64,000 nt of DNA, taken from Rhizobiaceae bacterium MnEN-MB40S (GTDB taxonomy: Bacteria > Pseudomonadota > Alphaproteobacteria > Rhizobiales > Rhizobiaceae). The notes below the pieces were generated by a model that had not been told where the DNA came from, searched no databases, and saw only the letters and a list, made by a program, of their open reading frames with translations. Of this stretch, positions 9,909 through 19,634 are shown piece by piece. The translations under genes and the position numbers were made by a program. The stretch lies in contig BRLC01000003.1 of NCBI GenBank assembly GCA_024343425.1, forward strand, positions 62,001 to 126,000, given 5' to 3'. Within the stretch, counting starts at the first letter, position 1. Each line of letters opens with the position of its first letter.

Positions 9909-12739
9909 GACCGGCCGCCGCGGCGCATCACCGGCGCGGGCGGCGCAATGATGCCGGCCGGCATCTTTTCGCGCATGTCGTCCTCGACGCCGGCGACGGC
10001 CGCCCTCAGACGCGCGATGATGTTGGCCTGCTTGTTTTCGTTGACGATCTTGTGCCCGACCAGATCGCGCACATAGAAGGTGTCGATCACCCTCTCGCCG
10101 AAGGTGGTGATGTGGGCCGAGCCGATATCGAGAGACAGATCCGAAAGCACAGCGGTAACTTCCGACAGCAAACCGACGCGGTCCAGCCCCTCGATCTCGA
10201 TAACCGTGAAATAATCGGACAGCGTGTTGCTGATCGAAACCTTGGGCGCGACGCGGAAGGGCCGGGTCCGGCGCCTCCTGGTCTTTTTGGTTGCGATGAC
10301 TTCGGGCAGATATTTGCGGCCTGTCAGCACATCCTCGATGACCTTGCCGATGCGCTCGCCGCGACGCAATTCATCGCTGTCATCGTCGAATTCCCGGTTG
10401 ATCATGATGGTGTCGAGGGCGCGTCCGTCGGTGGTCGTGAAGATCTGCGCGTCGGCGATGTTGGCTCCGGCGGCCGCGCAGGCGCCGGCCACGATGGACA
10501 ACAGCCGCGGATGGTCGGGCGCATAGATCGTGATCTCTGTGATGGCGTGAAAACAAAAGGTGCGAACCATGGTCGCCAGCACCTTGTCTTCCTTCCGGGT
10601 TTCGCGGATGAACTCGGCGTGCCGGACCTGATCCTCAGTCGAAACCGACAGCAGGTAGGGTTGATAATGCAGTTTGACGTAGTCGTCGCGCTCTTTCTTC
10701 GTCCAGCCGTCGAGTTCCTTCGCAAGCGCCGCACGCGCATCGGCGGCGCGCTGACGGGCCGAGGCGGCGGTGAAGCCGCCGGTAAGCGTCAGTTCCGTTT
10801 CGCCATAAAGCGTGCGCAGGAGTTGGCCCTTCCAGCCGTTCCAGACGCCCGGACCGACGGCCCGGATATCGCATACCGTGAGGCACAGAAGCATGCGCAG
10901 ACGCTCGAGCGACTGCACCGTGTCCGCGAAATCGACGATCGTGCGGCGATCGTGCAGATCGCGGGTCTGGGCGACGAGCGACATGACCAGATGCTGTTCG
11001 ATCAGCCAGGCCAGGAGATCGGTCTGTTCGCCGGTGAAGCCGAATCGCGGCCCGAGCTTGCGCGCAATTTTGGCGCCTTCGACGGAATGGTCTTCCGGAC
11101 GGCCCTTGGCCACGTCGTGCAGCAGGACGGCCGCATAGAGGACTTCACGGTCCTTGATGTCCGGCATGATGCGGGCCGCCAGGGGATGCGACCCTTCCTC
11201 CTCGCCGCGGTCCAGCCGCGCCAGAATGCCCACCGCGCGAATGAGATGCTCGTCGACGGTATAGTGGTGGTACATGTTGAACTGCATCATCGACACGATC
11301 TTGCCGAATTCGCGGATGAAGCGGCCGAGCACGCCGGCCTCGTTCATCCGCCGCAGGGTCAGTTCCGGATCGCGGCGCGAGGTCAGGATGGAAAGGAACA
11401 GCCGGTTGGCCTCCTCGTTCTCCCGCAGCTCGGTCTTGATAAGCCCGTGCGAGCGGGTGACCAGCTTGAGCGCTTCCGGATGGTACTTGAGCTCGTGGAT
11501 GTCGGCGAGGTGAAACAGCCGGATCAGGTTGACCGGATCGCGCCGGAACACCTCGTCGTCCGCGACATTGATCCGGCCATGATCCTCGATGAAATCGGTC
11601 GTGCCGGGGATCTTCTTGGGCCGCTGCGAGAAGCGCCGCAGCACGCGCGTCAGCGACGGGCTTTCCTTGGCCTGTTCCGCTTCCAGCGTGGAGCAGAAAA
11701 TGCGCGTCAGATCGCCGACGTCCTTGGCGACCAGGAAATAGTGCTTCATGAACCGCTCGACGGCCGAAAGGCCCGGATGGTCCTGATAGCCGAGACTCGC
11801 CGAGATTTCGCGCTGGATGTCGAATGTCAGCCTTTCGTCGGCCTTGCCGGTGAGAAAATGCATGTGGCAGCGCACCGCCCAGAGAAAATCACCCGACTTG
11901 TCGAACAGGTTCGCCTCGCGGCGCGACAGCACGCCGAGTTTGACGAGGTCGCGCGACGCAGCGGCGTCATAGTGATACTTGGCCAACCAGAACAGGGTCT
12001 GAAGGTCGCGCAGGCCGCCCTTGCCCTCCTTGATGTTCGGCTCCACCAGATAGCGGCTGTCGCCGACCTTGCGGTGGCGCGCATTGCGTTCGTCAAGCTT
12101 GGCGGCGATGAATTCACGCGTCGTGTTCTTCATCACGCTGTTTTCGAAGCGCTGCGCCATCTCGCTGTGCAGCTCCGGCGATCCGCAGATCAGGCGATGA
12201 TCCAGAATGGCCGTGCGGATGGTCATATCGGAGCGGGACAGACGGACGCACTCATCGATGTTGCGGGTGGCGTGGCCGACTTTGAAACCGAGATCCCACA
12301 GCATGTAGAGGATGAATTCGACGACGCTCTCCGTCCAAGGCGTTTCCTTGTAAGGCAGCAGGAACAGGAGATCGATGTCGGAACCGGGCGCGAGCGTTGC
12401 GCGGCCATAACCGCCGACGGCGACGACGGAGAGATGTTCTGCGGTCGACGGATTGTCGACGCGAAAGGCGTGCTTGACCGCGTAGTCGAATAGGCCTGCG
12501 ATGACGACGTCCTGGAACGCCGAAAGCCGCTGTGCGCACAGGATTCCGCCGCCGTCCTCGTCAAGCATGGCGCGGATTGTCTCGCGGCCTTCCCTGATCG
12601 TTTCCTTCACAAAGAGAAACAGCGCATTACGGGCAGCCGGCGAGGCCGGATCGGCATGATCCTGCGCAATGGCCGTCAAGGCGCGCGCAAATCTTTCCGT
12701 CTCGATAATACGGTCTAGCTGGAGGTCATTCGATGCCAT
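9905..12739 (-). CDS. glnD: Bifunctional uridylyltransferase/uridylyl-removing enzyme GlnD
   Basis: PII-modifying nitrogen sensor, 944 residues. The nucleotidyltransferase motif [19 protein letters not shown] lies at about residues 109-127, an HD-domain phosphohydrolase core ([14 protein letters not shown]) near 540, and two C-terminal ACT domains at about 715-790 and 825-905. GlnD uridylylates GlnB/GlnK when glutamine is low and reverses this when it is high. The 4-base overlap with murJ is notable because the products are unrelated. In S. meliloti glnD lies beside mutS; here mutS is about 23 kb away. Confidence 0.97.
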   Translation of the reverse strand: MASNDLQLDRIIETERFARALTAIAQDHADPASPAARNALFLFVKETIREGRETIRAMLDEDGGGILCAQRLSAFQDVVIAGLFDYAVKHAFRVDNPSTAEHLSVVAVGGYGRATLAPGSDIDLLFLLPYKETPWTESVVEFILYMLWDLGFKVGHATRNIDECVRLSRSDMTIRTAILDHRLICGSPELHSEMAQRFENSVMKNTTREFIAAKLDERNARHRKVGDSRYLVEPNIKEGKGGLRDLQTLFWLAKYHYDAAASRDLVKLGVLSRREANLFDKSGDFLWAVRCHMHFLTGKADERLTFDIQREISASLGYQDHPGLSAVERFMKHYFLVAKDVGDLTRIFCSTLEAEQAKESPSLTRVLRRFSQRPKKIPGTTDFIEDHGRINVADDEVFRRDPVNLIRLFHLADIHELKYHPEALKLVTRSHGLIKTELRENEEANRLFLSILTSRRDPELTLRRMNEAGVLGRFIREFGKIVSMMQFNMYHHYTVDEHLIRAVGILARLDRGEEEGSHPLAARIMPDIKDREVLYAAVLLHDVAKGRPEDHSVEGAKIARKLGPRFGFTGEQTDLLAWLIEQHLVMSLVAQTRDLHDRRTIVDFADTVQSLERLRMLLCLTVCDIRAVGPGVWNGWKGQLLRTLYGETELTLTGGFTAASARQRAADARAALAKELDGWTKKERDDYVKLHYQPYLLSVSTEDQVRHAEFIRETRKEDKVLATMVRTFCFHAITEITIYAPDHPRLLSIVAGACAAAGANIADAQIFTTTDGRALDTIMINREFDDDSDELRRGERIGKVIEDVLTGRKYLPEVIATKKTRRRRTRPFRVAPKVSISNTLSDYFTVIEIEGLDRVGLLSEVTAVLSDLSLDIGSAHITTFGERVIDTFYVRDLVGHKIVNENKQANIIARLRAAVAGVEDDMREKMPAGIIAPPAPVMRRGGRS

Positions 12740-12976
12740 GGGCGACCGGTTTCACTTTCCTACTGCTGCGGGGGAATTGCTGTATACCGTTTTGCGACCG
12801 AGGGCCACCGGCAATCCGGATCAACGACGCGCGCGGGGTTGCTATGGATATTTTCGATGGATTGGCGGCAAGTATGTGTTTCCTATCGTGATTTGACGTT
12901 GTACATCAGCTTGAATCGACAGATTAAAGGCTGGTCCGGTTCGACCGGCGCTTCGCTGCACCAGGAAAAGGCGTTC

Positions 12977-13891
12977 ATGATTACAGTACTCGGTTCGATC
13001 AATATGGACCTCATCGCCAAGGTCGAGCGGTTTCCGAAACCGGGGGAAACGGTCGGCGGACAGGCCTTTTCGACGTCGGCCGGGGGCAAGGGCGCCAACC
13101 AGGCGCTGGCGGCGCGGCGCGCAGGCGCCAGCGTCGTGCTTTACGGCGCGGTCGGCAAGGATTCTTTCGCCGAACAGTCGCTGGAGCTGCTGAAGGCCGA
13201 GAACGTCAATCTCGAAGCCATCCGCTCGGTCGACGATGTGACGGGCATCGCCATGATCCTCGTCAACGCCGAAGGAGAAAACCAGATCACCGTCGTGCCG
13301 GGGGCCAATGGCAAGCTTGACCGGATCGACGCGGCCTATGCTGTGCAGCAAATGAATCCCGGAGATCATCTGCTGCTGCAGATGGAAATCCCCGCCGATG
13401 CGCTGAGAACCGCGCTTGCCAACGCCCGCAAGGCCGGCGTCTCCACGCTGCTCAATCTTGCGCCCTTCACCGCCGAAGCGGCTGAACTGGCAAAGCTCGC
13501 CGATATCCTCATCACCAATGAGACGGAATTCGCCGAATTGTGCGGAAAGCCCGAGCTCAACAACGAAGAGCGCGACGCGGAACTTGCGAGGATGCACGAA
13601 GAGACGGGCCAGACGATCGTTATCACGCTTGGCGCGGACGGGGCCGTCGCCGCCCGGCACGGCCAGATCAGCCGGGTCGCGGCGATGGATGTCGAATCCA
13701 TCGACACGGTGGGCGCCGGCGACACGTTCTGCGGCTATCTGGCGGCGGCGCTCGACAACGGCATGGAGATCGGCTCGGCCTTGCAGCGCGCGACGATCGC
13801 CGGGAGCCTCGCCTGCATGCACGAAGGCGCGCAGCCGGCGATACCAGCCGCCAGCGACGTCGACGCCGCGCTCGAGATTTTCGTTCTCTGA
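12977..13891 (+). CDS. rbsK: Ribokinase (PfkB family)
   Basis: PfkB-type sugar kinase, 304 residues, converting D-ribose to ribose 5-phosphate. The substrate motif GGKGANQA lies at about residues 36-43 and the catalytic DTVGAGDTF segment at about 244-252. The start ATG at 12977 is preceded by AGGAAAAGG; the frame is open further upstream, but that part is unrelated. It converges on a nucleoside hydrolase 9 bases away, and together they could salvage nucleoside ribose: hydrolase releases ribose, kinase phosphorylates it (inference). No rbs transporter is seen. Confidence 0.92.
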   Translation: MITVLGSINMDLIAKVERFPKPGETVGGQAFSTSAGGKGANQALAARRAGASVVLYGAVGKDSFAEQSLELLKAENVNLEAIRSVDDVTGIAMILVNAEGENQITVVPGANGKLDRIDAAYAVQQMNPGDHLLLQMEIPADALRTALANARKAGVSTLLNLAPFTAEAAELAKLADILITNETEFAELCGKPELNNEERDAELARMHEETGQTIVITLGADGAVAARHGQISRVAAMDVESIDTVGAGDTFCGYLAAALDNGMEIGSALQRATIAGSLACMHEGAQPAIPAASDVDAALEIFVL

Positions 13892-13900
13892 CAGTTTGGC

Positions 13901-14845
13901 CTAAAGCCGCGCGAGATGCTCGGTCAGGAGGGCGTAAAAGCCGTCCGCGTCGACATCGCGGATGACCAGCGCATTGTGGCGTCGGTCGGTGACCTGCCAC
14001 CAGTCGACGACCGTCATGCCCTCCGTCAGCGGCGACGATGTCTCGATCTCCACATTGCACTGGCGCCCGGAAAACAACTCCGGCTTCAACAGCCAGGCGA
14101 TCACCGTCGGATCATGCAGCGGACCGCCGTCCGTGCCGTATTTGGCCTCGTCATAGCGCTCGAAGAATTCCAGCAGTTCGACGGCCGCCTTCGCAACCGG
14201 CGTGCCGAGCCTGTGGATCGCCTGGAGGCGCGAACGGGTCGTCAGGCACTGATGGGTGACGTCGAGCGGCATCATGGTGATCGGCGCGCGCGAGGCGAAG
14301 ACGGCGGCCGCGGCCATCGGGTCGACATAGATGTTGAACTCGGCCGCCGGCGTGATGTTGCCACCCTCGAAGAAGCCGCCGCCCATCATCACGATCTGGC
14401 CGATCCTGTCGGCGATCTCCGGCGCGCGCTGCAGCGCCATGGCGATATTCGTGAGCGGACCGAGCGTGCAGAGCGTTATCTCGCCCGGCGGATGCGCAAG
14501 CAGCGTTTCGATGATGAAATCGACGGCGTGGCCCGGCTGCAGAGGCATCGTCGGCTCCGGAAGATCCGGCCCGTCCAGGCCAGTCTTGCCATGGACATTC
14601 TCAGCCGTGACCAGCGGCCGGTCGATCGGCTCGCTGGCGCCGGCGAACACCCGCATGTCTGTCCGTCCGGCAAGTTCGCAGACCTTGCGGGCGTTGACGC
14701 TTGTAAGCGCCAAGGGCACGTTGCCGGCCACCGCCGTCACGCCCAGCACCTCCAGCCTGTCGCTGGCGAAGGCCAGCAGCATGGCCAGCGCATCGTCCTG
14801 TCCGGGATCGGTGTCGATGATGATTTTCCGAACGGTTTCCTGCAT
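13901..14845 (-). CDS. Inosine/uridine-preferring nucleoside hydrolase
   Basis: IUNH-family N-ribosylhydrolase, 314 residues. The calcium-binding motif DTDPGQDDA lies at residues 11-19, with the GNV region and the later active-site segment HDPTVIAW. It hydrolyses nucleosides to base plus ribose. I chose the ATG at 14845 because GGGGAG precedes it at good spacing; a TTG at 14857 would add four residues. It is convergent with rbsK. Substrate preference (purine or pyrimidine) cannot be read here. Confidence 0.92.
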   Translation of the reverse strand: MQETVRKIIIDTDPGQDDALAMLLAFASDRLEVLGVTAVAGNVPLALTSVNARKVCELAGRTDMRVFAGASEPIDRPLVTAENVHGKTGLDGPDLPEPTMPLQPGHAVDFIIETLLAHPPGEITLCTLGPLTNIAMALQRAPEIADRIGQIVMMGGGFFEGGNITPAAEFNIYVDPMAAAAVFASRAPITMMPLDVTHQCLTTRSRLQAIHRLGTPVAKAAVELLEFFERYDEAKYGTDGGPLHDPTVIAWLLKPELFSGRQCNVEIETSSPLTEGMTVVDWWQVTDRRHNALVIRDVDADGFYALLTEHLARL

Positions 14846-15019
14846 GCGGCTCCCCAAAATGTCGCGCGACTATGGGCCCGAGGGGACGCGAAAGGCAAGC
14901 GCGGCCTGGAGGAAATTCCACTGATCCTGCGCGCTTGCGCCACGCGCACTGATTGGATTTGGCGCGCCGTCACTATATTGTGGCTTGCGGCGTATTCGCC
15001 AGATGATGCGGGGAGGCCA

Positions 15020-16417
15020 ATGACCGAAGATGAAATGATCGCCACTTTCGAGCGGCAGCACGCGCTCTCGCGCGCTGAAACAGCGCCCGACGCAGAGGCG
15101 CGTCGCCGGTCGCTGACGACCCTTGAAAAGCTGCTGCTCGACAACAGCGAGGTTATTGCGACAGCGATTTCCGAGGATTTTCGTGGTCGCGCCCGCGCGG
15201 AAACCGAATTGCTGGAGGTCGTTCCAACGGCGCGCGGCATCCGCCATGCGCGGCGCAAGGTTGCCCGATGGATGCGACCGGAGCGCCGCTCCGTCGACCT
15301 CTCCCTGCAGCCGGCGCGCGCCTGGGTGCGCCATGAACCGGTCGGTGTCGTGGGAATCATTTCGCCCTGGAATTATCCGGTGTTTCTGGCCTTTGGTCCG
15401 CTTTGCAATGCGCTTGCAGCCGGAAACCGGGCCATGATCAAGCCTTCGGAACTGACCCCCGCCTTTTCCGACCTTCTGAAACGCCTGATCGCCGAGCATT
15501 TTGCGCCGGAGCAGGTCGCGGTCGTGACCGGCGGCGTGGAAACCGCGCAGAAATTCTCAAGCCTCGCCTTCGATCACCTCCTCTTCACCGGATCGACGAA
15601 TGTCGGACGTCAGGTGATGCAGGCGGCTGCGAAGAACCTGACGCCGGTGACCCTTGAGCTCGGCGGCAAGTCGCCGGCGATCGTTGCGCCGGGCTATCCG
15701 ATCGACAAGGCGGCGCGCTCGATCGCGTCGGGAAAATTTTCCAATGCCGGGCAGACCTGTATTGCGCCTGACTATGCGCTGGCGCCCGCCGGATCCGTCG
15801 AGGATCTGGCGAAGGCGGTGCTGGCGCGGGCGAAAAAATCCTATCCGGACATCGCCGACAACGAACAATACACATCCATCGTCTCCGACCGGCATCGCCA
15901 AAGGCTGGTCTCGGCGATCGACGAAGCCGCGGCCGCCGGCGCCACGATAATGAGCCACGAACCGCAGGGCGACAACTCTCCGAAGATCGCTCCGACGGTT
16001 GTCATCGACGCCCCTGCCGACGGCGCGTTGATGAGAGAAGAGATCTTTGGCCCGATCCTGCCGATCGTTCCCTATGAGACGCTGGAGGAGGCGATCGCCT
16101 TCGTGACGGCACGTGACCGGCCTCTGGCGCTATACCTCTTTTCCGACGACCGGGCGGAACAGGAAAAAGTTCTGTCAGGCGCAATCTCGGGCGGCGTGAC
16201 GCTGAACGGTACGCTGCTGCACGCAGCGCAGGATTCCCTGCCGTTCGGCGGCATTGGCCCGAGCGGCGTCGGCGCCTATCATGGCCATGAAGGCTTTCGC
16301 CGCTTCAGCCATGCGCGCGGCGTCCACAAGGTCGGCTTCATCAACATGTTCGAACGCATTGGACCGCCATGGGGCTGGCTCAGTTCAGCCATGGGACGTT
16401 TTCTCTCGCGCTACTGA
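15020..16417 (+). CDS. Aldehyde dehydrogenase, coniferyl-aldehyde dehydrogenase type
   Basis: NAD(P)-dependent aldehyde dehydrogenase, 465 residues. The general-base Glu213 sits in LELGGKSP and the nucleophile Cys247 in NAGQTCIAPDY; the latter wording is typical of the coniferyl-aldehyde dehydrogenase (CalB-like) branch. The NAD-fold segment PWNYPVFLAFGPL is present. GGGGAGG lies just before the ATG at 15020. The frame is open far upstream, but that is only antisense to the nucleoside hydrolase. The true substrate may be another aromatic or aliphatic aldehyde. Confidence 0.85.
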   Translation: MTEDEMIATFERQHALSRAETAPDAEARRRSLTTLEKLLLDNSEVIATAISEDFRGRARAETELLEVVPTARGIRHARRKVARWMRPERRSVDLSLQPARAWVRHEPVGVVGIISPWNYPVFLAFGPLCNALAAGNRAMIKPSELTPAFSDLLKRLIAEHFAPEQVAVVTGGVETAQKFSSLAFDHLLFTGSTNVGRQVMQAAAKNLTPVTLELGGKSPAIVAPGYPIDKAARSIASGKFSNAGQTCIAPDYALAPAGSVEDLAKAVLARAKKSYPDIADNEQYTSIVSDRHRQRLVSAIDEAAAAGATIMSHEPQGDNSPKIAPTVVIDAPADGALMREEIFGPILPIVPYETLEEAIAFVTARDRPLALYLFSDDRAEQEKVLSGAISGGVTLNGTLLHAAQDSLPFGGIGPSGVGAYHGHEGFRRFSHARGVHKVGFINMFERIGPPWGWLSSAMGRFLSRY

Positions 16418-16476
16418 ACGGGCGCCCTGCGACCACTGCGCTTGCCTGCGCGGAACACGACTGATATGGGGCGAAC

Positions 16477-17397
16477 ATGTCCGTTCGGCCCGCCGCATCT
16501 TCATCTTCGACGGAAACTCTTTTTGCAACGCTCGGCGTCATTGTCGCGGCGATCGGCTTCGGGACGGTCCCGTTCTTCGCGCGGTCCCTGACCGACGAGG
16601 GAATGGCGCCGCACGCCGTCGCCTTCTACCGTTTCGCCTTTACAGCAATTGCGCTTCTGCCGACGCTTATCCTGCCCCGCGTCCTGTGGCGGACGATCGC
16701 CTGGGGCATTGGCGCCGGGATCGTCATGGGCGTCGGCTGGGTCGGTTATGTCCGGGCGATTGAAGTGGCGCCGGTTTCGACCGCGGGCGTTCTCTACATG
16801 ACCTATCCGGTCTTCACCCTGGTGATCGCCAGGGTTATGTTCGGCGACATCCCGACCCGCCGCGCCATCTTCGCCGCGCTTCTCATCATAGCGGCGGCGG
16901 TGATCGCGACGTCGCCGGCGGCGATCGAAAGAGAACATATTCCGGCGCTGATCATCTCACTTGCAGCGCCGTTCGGCTTCGGTTTCGGCATCAATGTTCT
17001 CGTGCATAAATTGACGCCGCTGCCGACGCTGCCGCGCATCGCCTGCATCACGCTCGGATCGGTCATCGGACTGACCCCGCTGGTGATCGTCACGCCTGTG
17101 TCGGCGATATTGCCCGCCAGCGAATCCGGCTGGCTGCTGGTCGCCGCCATCACCGCCGTCACGGCGTTCATCCCGCAGCTCCTCTATACGGTCTGCGCGC
17201 CGGTGATCGGCACCGCACGCACCGCCGTCGCCGGCAGCGTCGAATTGCCGACCATGTTTCTCGTCGGATGGTTCACGCTCGCCGAACCTGTCGGGCCGAT
17301 GCAGTGGGCGGCCTGCGGCCTGGTGATCGCCGCCATTGTCCTGACGCCGAGCAGGATCACCCGCAACGTCGCGGTCAATATGGCCACGCGCTCATAG
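16477..17397 (+). CDS. EamA/DMT-family transporter
   Basis: Integral membrane protein of 306 residues with about ten hydrophobic helices arranged as two EamA repeats, the second beginning near ALIISLAAPFGFGFG. This is the drug/metabolite transporter superfamily. The substrate cannot be assigned from sequence. It starts 59 bases after the aldehyde dehydrogenase stop on the same strand and may be co-transcribed with it. The hsp20 promoter lies just after its stop. Confidence 0.87.
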   Translation: MSVRPAASSSSTETLFATLGVIVAAIGFGTVPFFARSLTDEGMAPHAVAFYRFAFTAIALLPTLILPRVLWRTIAWGIGAGIVMGVGWVGYVRAIEVAPVSTAGVLYMTYPVFTLVIARVMFGDIPTRRAIFAALLIIAAAVIATSPAAIEREHIPALIISLAAPFGFGFGINVLVHKLTPLPTLPRIACITLGSVIGLTPLVIVTPVSAILPASESGWLLVAAITAVTAFIPQLLYTVCAPVIGTARTAVAGSVELPTMFLVGWFTLAEPVGPMQWAACGLVIAAIVLTPSRITRNVAVNMATRS

Positions 17398-17431
17398 AAT
17401 TTCGGACCGACAAGCGCGTTTCGGCTTTCAT

Positions 17432-17460
17432 GTTGGCAAAGCCGGATGGCGTCCCCATAT
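17432..17460 (+). promoter_or_regulatory. RpoH (sigma-32)-like heat-shock promoter of hsp20
   Basis: The -10 element CCCCATAT at 17453-17460 matches the sigma-32 -10 consensus CCCCATNT exactly. A partial -35 element (GTTGGC, 17432-17437) lies 17 bases before CCATAT, against a consensus of CTTGAA. The predicted start is near 17467, giving a leader of about 56 bases. The strong -10 match and its position before a small heat-shock gene support the call; the -35 is weak. Confidence 0.6.
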
Positions 17461-17466
17461 TAGGGC

Positions 17467-17522
17467 AAGCGAAACGCTGCGAGCAGGTTTCGTCTGACAA
17501 GTCGCTTGAAGCAAGGACCGAA
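17467..17522 (+). ncRNA. ROSE-like RNA thermometer in the hsp20 leader
   Basis: Two hairpins fill the leader. The first (17470-17492) pairs CGAAAC with GTTTCG and then CTG with CAG around a CGAG loop. The second pairs GTCGCT (17501-17506) with AGGAC (17514-17518), leaving one bulged G and a 7-base loop. It contains the UYGCU signature of ROSE elements (here TCGCT) facing the Shine-Dalgarno AAGGA, which sits 5 bases before the ATG. ROSE elements melt on heating and release the ribosome binding site; they are common before small heat-shock genes in rhizobia. The length is short for the family, so a minimal form is likely. Confidence 0.72.
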
Positions 17523-17954
17523 ATGACAATGTCTCGAATGACGCCGTTTTCAAGCCCGCTGATGCTTGGCTTCGACACGATGGAAAAGACCCTTGAGCGG
17601 ATCGCCAAGGGCAGTGACGGCTACCCGCCATACAACATAGAACGCTTGATCGAGGATGATTCCCCGACCCAGAAGCTGCGAATAACGCTTGCGGTCGCAG
17701 GATTCTCCCGCGACGAGCTCGACGTGAGCCTGCAGGAGAACCAGCTTGTGATCCGCGGCCAGCAGGTGGATTCCCAGGAGCGGGACTATCTCTACCGGGG
17801 AATAGCGGCGCGGCAGTTCCAGAGGAGCTTCATGCTCGCAGACGGAATGCAGGTGCTGAGCGCCGAACTGAAAAACGGACTTCTGGCCATCGATCTGGCG
17901 AAGCCGGAACCGGAACGTTACGTCAGGAAAATCGATATCTCCGTCACGGATTGA
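17523..17954 (+). CDS. Small heat-shock protein (Hsp20/alpha-crystallin family)
   Basis: ATP-independent holdase chaperone, 143 residues. The alpha-crystallin domain spans about residues 38-130, with LRITLAVAGFSRDELDV, the LVIRGQ strand and the closing AELKNGLLAIDLAKPEPE. The N-terminus (SRMTPFSSPLMLGFDTMEK) matches the Hsp20 class typical of rhizobia. The ATG at 17523 has AAGGA at 5-base spacing; a second ATG lies two codons later. A heat-shock-like promoter and thermometer precede it, and a DUF1150 gene follows, its usual partner. Confidence 0.94.
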   Translation: MTMSRMTPFSSPLMLGFDTMEKTLERIAKGSDGYPPYNIERLIEDDSPTQKLRITLAVAGFSRDELDVSLQENQLVIRGQQVDSQERDYLYRGIAARQFQRSFMLADGMQVLSAELKNGLLAIDLAKPEPERYVRKIDISVTD

Positions 17955-18038
17955 TCCGTCCACGGAGCATCGCAAACGGAACCTTTGCGCCGGGCCGCCA
18001 GGCAGGAGCAAATGTCGCCGAACAAGGAGTATAGAGTG

Positions 18039-18296
18039 ATGTTGGAAGAAAAGAACACAATCCGGATCAGCAAGGACGAACTGGCGCATCTTGGCGAAGG
18101 CCAGGTCGGCTATGTGCGCAAGATGACGTCCGATGAACTGATCGAGCGCTTTCCGGGCGCTGCGGATCTGCAGGCAGGCCTCAATCTCTGGGCCCTCTTC
18201 GCCGCCAACGGCACCCCGATCATGCTGAGCGACGACGCGTCGACGCCTTATGTGACGGCGGCTGAAAACCAGTTGAACACCGTCAGCGTTCACTGA
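18039..18296 (+). CDS. DUF1150 family protein
   Basis: Small protein of 85 residues with the family core LAHLGEGQVGYVRKMTSDEL and the C-terminal ENQLNTVSVH. The ATG at 18039 follows AAGGAG at 9 bases; an in-frame ATG at 18012, preceded by AGGAG at only 3 bases, would add nine residues. DUF1150 genes sit directly after hsp20 in many alphaproteobacteria, so it probably shares the heat-induced transcript. The function is unknown to me. Confidence 0.88.
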   Translation: MLEEKNTIRISKDELAHLGEGQVGYVRKMTSDELIERFPGAADLQAGLNLWALFAANGTPIMLSDDASTPYVTAAENQLNTVSVH

Positions 18297-18323
18297 GGCC
18301 GGCAAGTTGCGCCGGCCGCGCCT

Positions 18324-18788
18324 TCAGGCCGCGTGCGACGTCGGACTGTCGGTCAGGAACGTGTAAATCGCAGTCGCGGAATCCGTTGCGCGCAGTTTCG
18401 CAACTGTCTCTCCGTCGCGCAGCAGGCGCGCGATGCGCGACAGCGCCTTGAGATGATCTGCGCCTGCGCCTTCCGGCGCGAGCAGAAGGAAAACCAGATC
18501 GACGGGCTGATCGTCGAGCGCCTCGAACTCCACCGGAGCGTTGAGGCGCGCGAACACGCCAATGATCTTGTTGATCGACGTCAGCTTGCCGTGCGGAATG
18601 GCGACGCCATTGCCGACGCCGGTGGAGCCGAGCCGTTCACGCTGCAAAATCACGTCGAAGATCTCGCGTTCGGACAGACCCGTCACCTCGGCCGCCTTGG
18701 CGGCCAGTTCCTGCAGCAATTGTTTTTTCGAATTCACCTTGAGCGCGGGGATAACAGCTTCCTGTACAATCAAATCCGCAAGCGACAT
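18324..18788 (-). CDS. ptsN: Nitrogen phosphotransferase enzyme IIA (EIIA-Ntr)
   Basis: PTS IIA protein of the fructose/mannitol type, 154 residues, the terminal phosphate acceptor of the PTS-Ntr chain. The phosphorylated residue is His66 in GVAIPHGKL. It typically signals nitrogen and potassium status by contacting other regulators. It lies downstream of rpoN and hpf on the same strand, the classical rpoN-hpf-ptsN order. Confidence 0.95.
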   Translation of the reverse strand: MSLADLIVQEAVIPALKVNSKKQLLQELAAKAAEVTGLSEREIFDVILQRERLGSTGVGNGVAIPHGKLTSINKIIGVFARLNAPVEFEALDDQPVDLVFLLLAPEGAGADHLKALSRIARLLRDGETVAKLRATDSATAIYTFLTDSPTSHAA

Positions 18789-18853
18789 CTCGTGTTCCTC
18801 GAATGTCTTTCAATCAAAGGGGCCTGCCGCCGCAGGCCCGGCGCAATTACGCA

Positions 18854-19423
18854 TCAACCGTTGTCAGCGGTGTCGACCCATCCAATATTGCCATCGGCCC
18901 TGCGATAGACCACGCTGATGCCGTCATTGGCGGCATTGCGAAAAACCAGCACCGGACTGTCCGTCATGTCAAGGGCCATCACGGCTCCGGCGACGGTCAT
19001 GGTCTTCAGGACCTTCGAGGATTCAGCCACAATGGCGGGCGCATAGTCTTCAGGGACTTCGTTGTCGTCGTCAGGCACCGAATCCATGATCCGGTAGGCG
19101 ATTTCGAAACCGTTCTGCTGATTGCCGGCGTGATGGTCCTTCAGACGCCTCTTGTAGCGGCGCAGCCGTTTCTCGAGACGTTCGGCCGCGGCGTCGAAAC
19201 TTGCCTGGGGATCCAGGGCCTGACCCGTCGCCTGCAGGGATGTTCCGGTATCGAGGTGGATGAGACAATCGGCCGAAAACCGCGATCCCGACTTTTCGAT
19301 GGTCACCTGGCTCGAGTAGCCGCCATCAAAATATTTCGAAACGGCGTCGCCGATACGATCTTCTATCCGGGTACGGAAGGCGTCGCCGACTTCCATATGT
19401 TTGCCCGATACTCGAACTGTCAT
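18854..19423 (-). CDS. hpf: Ribosome hibernation promoting factor, long form
   Basis: Long-type HPF (YfiA/RaiA family), 189 residues. The N-terminal S30AE domain (MTVRVSGKHMEVGDAFRTR to about residue 110) binds the 30S decoding region. The C-terminal domain from about residue 125 (GAVMALDMTDSPVLVFRNA) dimerises to make 100S ribosomes. I chose the ATG at 19423, with AGAAGGG upstream, over a TTG three codons earlier. Between rpoN and ptsN, as in many Gram-negative bacteria. Confidence 0.94.
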   Translation of the reverse strand: MTVRVSGKHMEVGDAFRTRIEDRIGDAVSKYFDGGYSSQVTIEKSGSRFSADCLIHLDTGTSLQATGQALDPQASFDAAAERLEKRLRRYKRRLKDHHAGNQQNGFEIAYRIMDSVPDDDNEVPEDYAPAIVAESSKVLKTMTVAGAVMALDMTDSPVLVFRNAANDGISVVYRRADGNIGWVDTADNG

Positions 19424-19634
19424 TCCTTGCAACCCTTCTTTGTTCAGGCGGTGTCAGCTTATAAGAGTCTGCGATGCCATCCAAGACGGTTGGCGATCAA
19501 ATTCGATCTTACAGGAATTGGCTGTGCAAAACGTCGACACCCTTACCGGTCGTGTCTAACCCCCGACCGGACGACGCGGCGGATGTATTCCCTGCCGGAT
19601 CAAATGTCAATGGCGCGCGAGGAAACGGTCAAGT

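Noticed and set aside
10052-12493. Long plus-strand open frame of 813 codons opposite glnD
   Set aside because: It is a shadow of the glnD codon bias: no family-like segments, rich in Arg/Gln/Asp, and glnD has clear motifs along the whole length.
17441-17460. Alternative sigma-70 reading of the hsp20 promoter
   Set aside because: The CCCCATAT element fits sigma-32 far better than TATAAT, and there is no good TTGACA at 17 bases.
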